Source: Sphingomonas xinjiangensis
GTDB taxonomy: Bacteria; Pseudomonadota; Alphaproteobacteria; Sphingomonadales; Sphingomonadaceae
NCBI RefSeq assembly: GCF_014199255.1
Contig: NZ_JACIJF010000006.1
Coordinates: 1 to 64,000 of the forward strand
Length of the DNA stretch: 64,000 nt
Direction: 5' to 3'
In this document: piece after piece, positions 50,182 through 58,444 of the stretch
Layout: each line of letters starts with the position of its first letter
How positions within the stretch are numbered: position 1 is the stretch's first letter
The notes under the pieces: generated by a model
Databases searched by the model: none
Told to the model about the DNA's origin: nothing
What the model saw: only the letters and a program-made list of their open reading frames with translations
Made by a program: the position numbers and the translations under genes

Positions 50182-50872
50182 GATCCATCCCGCCGGTGAT
50201 CGCCCGGCGGGCTGGGGGTGCGAGCCTGTTTGAAACGTCAATTTTTGTGCAGATGCGAGATGCTGCCTGAAAATTAGGCAGGTCTGGCCAGTTCCCCTGC
50301 TGGGGCAAGCGAAAGGCGCCAATTACCGCGTGCAGATCGCGTTCCTGTGGATGAACGATCTGGAGGCACAGCACCTCAGGGCTACCCGCCACCCAGCCGA
50401 CCTAAAGTTCGCTGAGATATGCAAGCTTGCGTTCGGGCCCGCTTGCCAGATGCTCGCCTATGAGGGAAGTTTAGTAAATGTCGCGACAGCGCAGTTCGCG
50501 GAGTCGTCGGTTGCCTTCCCTGTCTCGAAGCTCAGCGCTTCCGCGACAAGGCATGGCAGCTTCCGCCCCAGAGTCAGTCATCCAGTCGGCGGCTCGCGTC
50601 GCTTGAAAACGGACGTCCGTTAATGATCGTAGCGACGGCCGCTTTTCCGGTTCGGAGTGTCATGGCGTCGCCACGGGGTCCGGAAGCTGCCGCTAGTTAA
50701 GGCCGAGGGTGAACTTCAAGCCGAGCAGTTCCGATTGAGGTGACGTCCATCCCCGAGAGCATTTTGCGCTCTCCTGCTTTGGCTAACCATTGGCATCGCA
50801 ATTAACCTCTCCGCCTGACTTTCGCCATTATACTTGCTGACTACTCTCCCCTCGAAAGATAGGAGCAGCGCA
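50182..50872. other. Long intergenic stretch
   Basis: No gene supportable. Holds an inverted repeat CCCGCCG/CGGCGGG at about 50189-50211. Otherwise nothing clear; a plus-strand frame at 50330-50623 has no family features. Confidence 0.45.
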
Positions 50873-53079
50873 TTGGGGTTCGGACGGTGGCATAAGGTAG
50901 TGGCTGGGCTTGCCTGTCTCCCAGCGCTTTCGGCCACCGCGCAGCAGCGTCGCACGCTCACGATCAACGACGTTCTCGACGTCCAGCGGATCGACCAAGC
51001 AACGCTCTCGCCAGATGGCAACTGGGTCGCCGCCGTCGTCCAGCGCCCTGCTCGGACGGGCGAAATCTATGGCCGCATCGCTTATGAGATCGATCCGACG
51101 CGCAGCGACGTCTGGCTGATTGATGTGAAGACCGGCAAGCGCCGCGCGTTGACAGACGGCGCCGCGGACGCCGCCGGTTACTGGTGCGCTAGCTGGTCGC
51201 CCGACGGTCGGCGGCTAGCCGTGCTCTCTACCCAAGCTACCGGCGGCGAGCCGCGCGGCGGCGACAACGTCCGCCTTTATATCTGGGACCGGTACACTGG
51301 CGCAATGACGCGAATGAGCGACACCGCCGTAATGACGCAGACCCGCTATGGCGGCGCGCTTCACAAGCTCGATCTGCGCGGAGGCGCGGTTCGGCGCAGC
51401 GGACCGCATGCATGCAACCTCGATGAAGATGGTGCGCCCTTCCTCTGGCTCGATGCGCGTCGCTTGCTGGTGTTGACGCTTCCCGAGGGTCAGGTTTCGG
51501 GGATCCTCGACCAGTATAGCCGTCCGTTCGTCAGCGCTGCGCGCACGGCAAGCCGCTTACGCAGCGGTGTCGAGCCCACCGCGCTCGCTATGGGTAGCGG
51601 GGAAGCCCGTCTACCTCGCGACGAGACCAATCGTGCGGTTCTGCGCGTCGTCGACGTCACCACGCGCCGCGCCGAGACGGTCGCCGCTATACCTACCTAT
51701 CCCCTTCGCAGCAGCCTGAGCCTGTGGGTGTCGCCCGATGGGAAGCGAGTAGCCGCCCTCACGCCTCTGGGAGCGCTTCAGCCTGAAGCAGGGCAGATCC
51801 TGCCCAACCACACCGACGAGAATTGGACCGTCGAGCGCGGCTTGAGCTTTATCGACATCGCCCCGAACGCGTCGATCCGCTGGGTAATGCCGCCGCCGCA
51901 GGCTCGCTATCCCCTAGCCCTGGTCGGCTGGGCGGCCGACGGTCGGCTCGCCTATTCCGCTCGCGGCAGCCAGAGCGAAAGCGAAGGCGCGCAATTCCTC
52001 CCGTCGCACGAAGGCAGCGTAGCCCCGCAGCCCGAAAGGGCTGACTCTGACCAGATCAAGCGTAACATTGCAATGCCGGCGGATGGAGTCTTGCTCGATG
52101 ACCGGCCTGATCTCGGTACCGTACTGTGGAGCGAGAGCGGCCGCACCGGCCTTACCCTCCGCATATCGCGCGCCTCGACCAAAACCACCACCCGCGACCT
52201 GCTGACGCTCAACAACCATCTTGCGGCGATCGATTGGGGCGAAACGCGCCTCGTCGACTATGTCGATAGACACGGCCAATCACTTAAGGCCGTGGCGATC
52301 CTGCCACCGGGCATCGCGCTGATCGCCGCTACCCGACCCTCGTGTGGGTCTACGGCGGGAACATGGTGCGCGATCTCGATAGTGATTACATGACCGACCC
52401 CTTCATGCCGGGCATCTATAATCTCTATCTCTACGCTGCGCGGGGCTATGTTGTCCTGGTGCCCTCAATGCCGCTCAGTGACCGGCGTGAGAACGCCAAC
52501 TCCTATACCAAGATTGCCGATGGCGTAACGCCTGCGATCGATAAGCTGACCGCGATGGGCATCGCCGATCCGGAGCGGCTGGGCGTGTTCGGCCAAAGCT
52601 TCGGCGGCTACAGCGTCTTCGCGCTGCTTACTCAAGGAAGTTGGTTCAAGGCAGGCGTGGCGATGGCGGGGATCAGCGATGTCGCTAGTCTCTATGGCGA
52701 GATGGACCCAGGTGCGGTCGGCTACCCCGGCATCGCGCACGAGAAGAGTGACAATTGGGCCGAGCTTGATACCACGGGCCGCACCGCCCCGCCCTGGCAA
52801 GACCCGGCGGGCTACGCCGCCGTCTCCCCGTTGTCCTATGTCGCCCGCGTCACCACGCCATTGCTGCTGATCCACGGCGATCTGGATATGCGGGGAGCTC
52901 CTTCACAAGCTGAGAGGTTCTTTTATGCGCTCTACGCTCAGGGCAAGACAGCGAAGCTGCTCCAATATGCTGGCGAAAGCCACAGCCTTGCGCAATCGCC
53001 CGCCAACATCCGCAGCATCTTTGCTGAGACGAATGCCTGGTTCGATGCTTACCTGAATCGGTCGCAAACGCGTCCATGA
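50873..53079 (+). pseudogene. S9 family prolyl oligopeptidase, one frameshift
   Basis: Begins with a TTG at 50873 after AGGAG and a signal peptide (VVAGLACLPALSATAQ). The N-terminal beta-propeller region (LSPDGNWVAAVVQR, SWSPDGRRLAVLS) runs to 52393, while the catalytic domain continues in the next frame from about 52310: YPTLVWVYGG, nucleophile GQSFGGYSVFA, Asp in HGDLDMRG, His in GESHSLAQSP. Restoring one missing base near 52312 gives a normal full-length protein of about 735 aa. Either decay or a sequencing error. Confidence 0.8.
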
Positions 53080-53176
53080 AGGCTCCATATGGGCCGCGGA
53101 CCTCGTGCACGGATGGCCATCGTTGACCTCTCACGAACTATCATTCGTCGAACCAAAATCTCAGAAGGGGTTCTCC

Positions 53177-53548
53177 ATGTTAATGGCCATGTTTCTGGCG
53201 AGCGCAACGATTTCCCAAGCGGCCACGCAGGCCGTAGAGGAAGATGAAATTGTCGTAATGGGCCAAAGGCTAAATAGGTGGACAGGCAAATACCAGATAA
53301 GGGGGGCAAAGCGAAAATGCTCAACCAAGACATCCAGCGGGGATCGAGAAGTTGATAACGTCGGCTGCGCAGCATTTTTAAAATGTGCTGATAAGTATCA
53401 GAATCTTACAGATGCTGGCGATGGCAAAGGCATCTCTAAGGCTACGCGAAATGTCCTCAAGCAAGACCTAATTGGCAAAATGAAGACATGCATTACCGAC
53501 CAACGGGCCGTCCTTCTTCGTGAGCTTTCCGCACGTCGCCCGCAATAG
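53177..53548 (+). CDS. Small secreted protein with an EIVV-GQR tag
   Basis: 123 aa from the ATG at 53177, with AGAAGGGG upstream; a longer start at 53105 is unlikely. Signal peptide MAMFLASATISQAATQAVEE, mature N-terminus DEIVVMGQRLNRWTGKY, then a basic Cys-containing domain (KRKCSTKTSSGDREVDNVGC; total 4 Cys, likely two disulfides). The EIVV.GQR string resembles the plug start of TonB receptors (EIVVTGSR) but here in a tiny secreted protein. Function unknown. A TBDR follows on the opposite strand. Confidence 0.7.
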   Translation: MLMAMFLASATISQAATQAVEEDEIVVMGQRLNRWTGKYQIRGAKRKCSTKTSSGDREVDNVGCAAFLKCADKYQNLTDAGDGKGISKATRNVLKQDLIGKMKTCITDQRAVLLRELSARRPQ

Positions 53549-53570
53549 ATGCTTTCGAAGTAGGCTGAAC

Positions 53571-53605
53571 GGCAGGGATCGGGGGGCGAAGCTGCCATTT
53601 TTTTT
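53571..53605 (+). terminator. Possible terminator
   Basis: GGCAG (53571) pairs with CTGCC (53592) over a wide loop, followed by ATTTTTTTT. Short stem, so confidence is modest. Confidence 0.4.
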
Positions 53606-53797
53606 GCATGAACAAGCGTCTGCTTACCCTAAGTCAGGGCCTGAAAGCGGCCGGTCCGCAAACCACCAAATCTCGGCCCTTCCTGATCGGCAAAGTGGAC
53701 CCTGCAGGCGGCCTGTCCGCTCACGCCCTTCTTCCGGTCCTTCACGACGTTTCCCGCTGCTGCCGAGAGCGTTCGTTCATCCGCCACCGAAGCGCGT

Positions 53798-53828
53798 GAG
53801 GCGGCGGGCCGTTAAGGCCTGCCGCCTC
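53798..53828 (-). terminator. Hairpin after the ZnuD-like gene
   Basis: GAGGCGGC (53798-53805) pairs with GCCGCCTC (53821-53828), 8 bp, just after the stop of the TBDR on the minus strand. No T run follows, so termination is inferred. Confidence 0.5.
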
Positions 53829-53834
53829 GGCCGA

Positions 53835-56114
53835 TCAGAACGCGTGGCGCATGCCGATCACGAAGTTGCGGCCCCTTAGAGGCGATTGGTCCTTCACGAA
53901 CGACGTATGGGCGAATGCCAGCTCATTAAGCAGGTTGCTGCCGCGAGCATACAGCTCCACCGACTTGGCCCCGCCGAGATCGAAGCGGTAGCTCAGGATC
54001 GCGTTCAGCATGTCGTATCCCGGCGTGCGCGTCTCGTACGAGGCGACTTTGTCCTGCTCGAACGTGTGGTAATATTCCAGGTTGCCCGAGACCGGCCCGG
54101 CGGCCAAATCATAGCGCGCACCGACACGCCCTGGGGGAATCCGGGGCAGGTTGTCGTTCTCGCGCTTCAGCTTTGCGTCGACATAGTCGCCGAACAACGT
54201 CACGCGTGATTGCGGCGTGAGCTTGTAGCTGATTTCGCCATCGATGCCGGCAAAACGCGCGTCGGCCGCCGTGTAGATCAGGAAATTGTGTGGTACGCCG
54301 GTCTCTGTTTCCATCTCCTGCAGCCGCGCGAACACATAGTCATCGACATTCTGGTAGAACAGGCCAACTTCGAACCCGAGCGGGCCGCCGTTCGCGCGGA
54401 ATGTCAGGTTGATCGCGTCGGTGCTCTCCAGAACATCTTCCGCGGACAGACCGGCTTCGCCGAGGATCGGATTGCCGACCGCAAGACCAAGCTCGTAGCT
54501 GTTGGTCGCCAAATTGTTTCCGCGCGCGTAGAGTTCGCGCACGCCCGGCGCACGTTCGGTATGCCCGAACGACAGCGCCAGCGCATATCCCTGACCAACA
54601 TTCCAGGTCGCGCCAAGCGAGGCCGAGAAGGGGTGGTGCCGCACGGTGGGATTTCGCGACCGGAACGCTTCGACGTCTTCGCTCTCGAGCAGCTGGCGCC
54701 AGTCAGGTCCGTACCATTCGGCGAACAGTGCCTCCAGTTCCGCTCCCACCGTCGAGCGCCACGACGGCACGGTCACGTCGATCCTGCGCCAGTCCTTGCG
54801 TATGGCCCCCTCCAGATCGACTGCCCCGAACGAGCGGCGCTCAGTCAGGAAGATGCCGACATTCTCGGTGCGGTAATTGGGGTTTCCATCAAAGCCATAG
54901 GCCCCGTCAGGAAACGGCTTGTGCAAGTCGTTGACGTTGATGCCGCCGAACGTGCCATCGGTATATTGGACGCCAAACGTTCCTGAAAAGCCGAAGAGCG
55001 GTTTGTGGGTCAGCTCCACGCGTCCGTCCCAAACCTTGTTGGTGAAGCGGGTAAACAGCAGATCGCCGTCGATCTCGTCATGCGCATAGTCAGTGTAGGA
55101 CAGGCGCAGGCGGGCGTGCGCGAGGCCCGGCAGCAAATCGTGATAGTCGGCACGAACGTCGGCGCGTTCCGTACGCAGCTTTATCTGGGCGGTGTGGCTG
55201 TCAGATCCGCCGAACGGATCCTCGAAGCCGCCATGCGATTGGCAATGCAGGTCCAGATCATGGGTATGGCAGACGCCGTTCAGATGGCTATGCCCGGGGA
55301 GCCCATAGTCACTTTCCATCCGTGAATAGGCCGCGCCGATATAGCCTTTCGACGTGATCCACGAAGCGCCGACGGCGTAACTCGTGCTTTCGGCAAAAGA
55401 GTCCTTCAGCCTGTCCGAGCCATAGCTGTCGGGTACCGCATAATTCTCGGCGGTGCGACGCGCGCCTTCGGCATGCACTGCGAACTGCCCCAGGCCGGCA
55501 GTGACGCGCCCGACAACAGTCTTCTCCTCGTCACCGGTGCCGTAACGGACCTCGGTCGCGCCGGTGACCCCTCCAACTGGTACCTTCTTCGGCACCTTGC
55601 TGTCGATCAGGTTGATCGCCCCGTTTGTGGCGTTTCCGCCATAGCGGATGGCGGCGGGGCCGCGCTGAATCTCGATCGCGTCGAGCAACAGTGGATCGGT
55701 AGTGATGGCGTGATCGGGCGAAACCGACGAAACATCGAAAAGATTGGCGCCGTCGCTCAGCACTTCGATTCGTGGCACCGTTTGTCCGCGGATCACCGGG
55801 CGGGACGCGCCGCCGCCAAAATTGTCGAGATGCACGCCCGGCAGTCCGGCGAGGGTTTCGCCCAGACCACCCTGACGCCTATGCGCCAGCTCGTCGCCGG
55901 CAAGCACTTGCACCGGGAGAGGAGTCTCGACAGCATCGAGGGAGCGACCCGTGACGGTCACGTCGCTGGAGCTGCCGCCTGATCGACGCACCTCGCGCGT
56001 CGCTTCTTCTTGCTCGTCTGCTGCTGCTTGCCCCCATGCAGGCATGGGCGCGCCAATCGCCGCAGCCGTCGCCAAGAGGATACCCGTGTACCGATTGTTA
56101 CGATTGAAACGCAC
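53835..56114 (-). CDS. TonB-dependent receptor, ZnuD-like (zinc uptake)
   Basis: 759 aa from the GTG at 56114 (GGAG ten bases upstream); the frame can start at a GTG at 56147. Signal peptide GILLATAAAIGAPMPAWGQA, then TonB-box-like SSDVTVTGRSLDAVETPLPV, plug (LPGVHLDNFGGGASRPVIRG) and a long beta-barrel ending RNFVIGMRHAF (terminal Phe). One loop is His/Cys-rich: GHSHLNGVCHTHDLDLHCQS, then GGSDSH, as in ZnuD of Neisseria and Acinetobacter. It should import zinc (or a zinc-ligand) over the outer membrane. A palindromic site lies upstream. Confidence 0.87.
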   Translation of the reverse strand: MRFNRNNRYTGILLATAAAIGAPMPAWGQAAADEQEEATREVRRSGGSSSDVTVTGRSLDAVETPLPVQVLAGDELAHRRQGGLGETLAGLPGVHLDNFGGGASRPVIRGQTVPRIEVLSDGANLFDVSSVSPDHAITTDPLLLDAIEIQRGPAAIRYGGNATNGAINLIDSKVPKKVPVGGVTGATEVRYGTGDEEKTVVGRVTAGLGQFAVHAEGARRTAENYAVPDSYGSDRLKDSFAESTSYAVGASWITSKGYIGAAYSRMESDYGLPGHSHLNGVCHTHDLDLHCQSHGGFEDPFGGSDSHTAQIKLRTERADVRADYHDLLPGLAHARLRLSYTDYAHDEIDGDLLFTRFTNKVWDGRVELTHKPLFGFSGTFGVQYTDGTFGGINVNDLHKPFPDGAYGFDGNPNYRTENVGIFLTERRSFGAVDLEGAIRKDWRRIDVTVPSWRSTVGAELEALFAEWYGPDWRQLLESEDVEAFRSRNPTVRHHPFSASLGATWNVGQGYALALSFGHTERAPGVRELYARGNNLATNSYELGLAVGNPILGEAGLSAEDVLESTDAINLTFRANGGPLGFEVGLFYQNVDDYVFARLQEMETETGVPHNFLIYTAADARFAGIDGEISYKLTPQSRVTLFGDYVDAKLKRENDNLPRIPPGRVGARYDLAAGPVSGNLEYYHTFEQDKVASYETRTPGYDMLNAILSYRFDLGGAKSVELYARGSNLLNELAFAHTSFVKDQSPLRGRNFVIGMRHAF

Positions 56115-56155
56115 TGATTTTGCTCCACCCACCTCAGTGCGCCGCACTTATGCTA

Positions 56156-56170
56156 TGTTGTATCATTACA
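56156..56170. promoter_or_regulatory. Candidate operator (Zur/Fur-type) upstream of the ZnuD-like gene
   Basis: TGTTGTATCATTACA, partly palindromic (TGT..T/A..ACA arms), in the promoter region of the TBDR. A partly similar element TGATATATCGTATCA occurs at 58348-58362 before the second TBDR. Identity at 10 of 15 positions, inference only. Confidence 0.4.
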
Positions 56171-56370
56171 TCAAGTGGGCATGTTTCATTCAGGCAAGCC
56201 GTCGCGGCAGCTCAGGACGGTTTCAGCCAAAAGACTGCCGGGCCGCTTTTCCACGCAACAACGGACACGGCGCTGTCGCGAAAGTGACGGCATAGGTGAC
56301 GTCTGGTCGTCGGCATTTCCCGCGACACAAGAACAGGCACCGCCCGACCTGTGCACAGCGGCGCGCACGG

Positions 56371-56811
56371 CTACATTCGAGAGGCAAGCGTCTCCAACTT
56401 GCGCCGCCAAGCCTGGGGCAGCGGGGTCGGTCTTCGATGCGCTCGATCGACATAGACGTGCGTGAACGACGCTTCAGCCGCCGGCATGTCGTCCCCTGGC
56501 CGGAATGCGCCCAGTTCGTACGTGACGCTCGAGGATCCCAGCCGACCGAGCGCCAACCCGATCTCAACAGGCTCGGGGTAAGCGAGCGAGCTCACATACC
56601 GGCAGCGGGTGTCCACGACCAATCCAATCGGGTCACCGTTGACGATGTCGAGCAGGCCTTCACCGATCAGCCACGCGTTCACCGCGGTATCGAACCAGTG
56701 ATAATAAACCGCGTTGTTGACGTGACCATATGCGTCGTTGTCGCTCCAGCGCGTGGTGATCGTCCGCCACGCTACATAGTGACCGCGAGGAAGTGGTGGA
56801 GATCGCGTCAT
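56371..56811 (-). CDS. Acyl-CoA thioesterase (4HBT hotdog)
   Basis: 146 aa. Hotdog fold signature RWSDNDAYGHVNNAVYYHWF (Asp and the HVNN of the 4-hydroxybenzoyl-CoA thioesterase group), then VDTRCRYVSSLAYPEPVEIG. Hydrolyses acyl-CoA to the free acid; substrate length unknown. Head-to-head with the alcohol dehydrogenase gene, 140 bp apart. Confidence 0.88.
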   Translation of the reverse strand: MTRSPPLPRGHYVAWRTITTRWSDNDAYGHVNNAVYYHWFDTAVNAWLIGEGLLDIVNGDPIGLVVDTRCRYVSSLAYPEPVEIGLALGRLGSSSVTYELGAFRPGDDMPAAEASFTHVYVDRAHRRPTPLPQAWRRKLETLASRM

Positions 56812-56951
56812 GAGTGTCTGCTCTTCATCGGCTTAGGCTCCCTTGCACCTACCAGGCAAAGCTGCGCAAAATCATCGCCGGAGCAACGCGAACACGTATG
56901 CTTCGCCGCACTTTGAGCTTGCCCGGTTGGAATAGGTGCAAAAGGGAAGAC

Positions 56952-58088
56952 ATGAAAATCAAAGCCGCTGTTCTTCGGAGCGTCCGGGCGCCCCTGCCCT
57001 ATGCCGACAGCCGGCCGCTCCAGATCGAAGCACTTGAACTCGATCCTCCTGGTAAGGGCGAAGTCCTTGTGCGCATCGTTGCCGCCGGTCTGTGCCATTC
57101 CGACCTGTCAGTGATCAATGGCGACCGCCCCCGCATATTGCCGATGGCGTTGGGTCATGAGGCCGCAGGTGTGGTCGAGGCGCTGGGGTCCGATGTCGAC
57201 GATCTTGCGCCCGGCGATCATGTCGTGATGGTATTCATGCCAAGCTGTGGTCACTGCCTGCCCTGTGCAGAAGGACGACCAGCCTTGTGCGCACCCGGCG
57301 CCGCGGCCAATGGCGCGGGCACGCTGCTTGGCAACGCCGTACGTCTGCACGACGACGGCGGCACCGTGCACCATCATCTGGGCTGCTCAGCGTTCGCGAC
57401 TCATGCTGTCGTATCGCGCCGCTCGTTGGTGAAGGTCGACCGCGACTTGCCGCTGCATGAGGCGGCGTTGTTCGGCTGCGCGGTGCTAACCGGGGTTGGA
57501 GCGGTGGTGAACACCGCCAATGTGAAGGCTGGGCAGACCGTGGCGGTGATCGGGCTTGGCGGCGTCGGGCTCGCGTCCGTGCTCGGCGCGCTCGCAGCCG
57601 GAGCGGCGCAAGTGATTGCAGTGGATCTGGCCGATGACAAGCTGGCGCTGGCAACGCGGATAGGCGCAACGTCGGTGGTGAAGGCCGGGCCGGGCGCCGT
57701 TGCGGCGGTGCGTGAACTGACCGCTGGTGGCTGCGACGTGGTACTCGAGATGGCAGGATCAGTGCGAGCGCTGGAGAGTGCGGTAGCGATGACGCGGCGC
57801 GGCGGTACCACGGTGACCGCCGGCCTGCCGCCAGCCGATGCGGCATTAGCCGTGAACGTCGTCGCCCTGGTGGCCGAGGAACGCACGCTGAAGGGCAGCT
57901 ACATCGGAACCTGCGTCCCCACACGCGACATTCCACGGTACGTCGCGCTTTACCGCGCCGGGCGGCTGCCGGTGGACAAATTGGTAAGTGGCTATCTGAC
58001 GCTTGATCAGATCAATGCCGGCTTCGATGCGCTACATGCCGGGCATGCAGTACGTCAGATCATCAGATTTGACATTCCCGAGGGCTGA
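56952..58088 (+). CDS. Zinc-dependent alcohol dehydrogenase
   Basis: 378 aa, MDR family class I/III-like. Catalytic zinc ligands: Cys in GLCHSD, His in LGHEAAG, and a later Cys in LFGCAVLTGVGAV. Structural zinc site CGHCLPCAEGRPALC (four Cys). NAD motif AVIGLGGVGLASVLGALAAG. Oxidises an alcohol or reduces an aldehyde; the substrate is unknown. ATG at 56952 follows AAGGGAAG. Two zinc sites per subunit, near a zinc receptor. Confidence 0.92.
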   Translation: MKIKAAVLRSVRAPLPYADSRPLQIEALELDPPGKGEVLVRIVAAGLCHSDLSVINGDRPRILPMALGHEAAGVVEALGSDVDDLAPGDHVVMVFMPSCGHCLPCAEGRPALCAPGAAANGAGTLLGNAVRLHDDGGTVHHHLGCSAFATHAVVSRRSLVKVDRDLPLHEAALFGCAVLTGVGAVVNTANVKAGQTVAVIGLGGVGLASVLGALAAGAAQVIAVDLADDKLALATRIGATSVVKAGPGAVAAVRELTAGGCDVVLEMAGSVRALESAVAMTRRGGTTVTAGLPPADAALAVNVVALVAEERTLKGSYIGTCVPTRDIPRYVALYRAGRLPVDKLVSGYLTLDQINAGFDALHAGHAVRQIIRFDIPEG

Positions 58089-58444
58089 TGACCTCCCGGA
58101 CAAAGATGCCGGTCTGCTTCCCGCCCACGCGCAAATCGGAACTAGCCTTGCCGGTTCCTCTTTCCAGACCTGTTTGGGAAGGCGGCTTTGAGCAGACTTC
58201 CTCTTGGACGCGATCTGCCTAACCACCACGACCGGACTTCGGCTGCCGCAAAACCAATAGCCTGCGCAACGTCCGAAACTTAGCACTCCCGCGACGCGGC
58301 ACCGCTTCGCGTCCGTGACCAACGACGCAAAGTTCCGCAGTCGGAGTTGATATATCGTATCACTTAGGTAAAGCGGTGATGCCGCAATCGTGGCGGGACG
58401 CGCTTCGAGCGAGCGCTGTCTCTAACTGATTCTGGAAGCTTTGG
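58089..58444. other. Intergenic stretch before the second TonB receptor
   Basis: No gene. It holds GGAAC...GGTTCC (imperfect inverted repeat about 58138) and the candidate operator TGATATATCGTATCA (58348-58362). The ribosome site of the receptor is weak. Confidence 0.45.
58348..58362. promoter_or_regulatory. Candidate operator upstream of the second TonB receptor
   Basis: TGATATATCGTATCA has perfectly inverted TGATA/TATCA arms around 5 bases. Resembles Fur/Zur-type boxes and partly matches the site at 56156. 83 bp upstream of the receptor start. Confidence 0.45.

Noticed and set aside
50330..50623. Plus-strand 97-codon frame after the glnK promoter
   Set aside because: No ribosome site, low-complexity C-terminus, no family character, and it lies upstream of a gene with its own signals.
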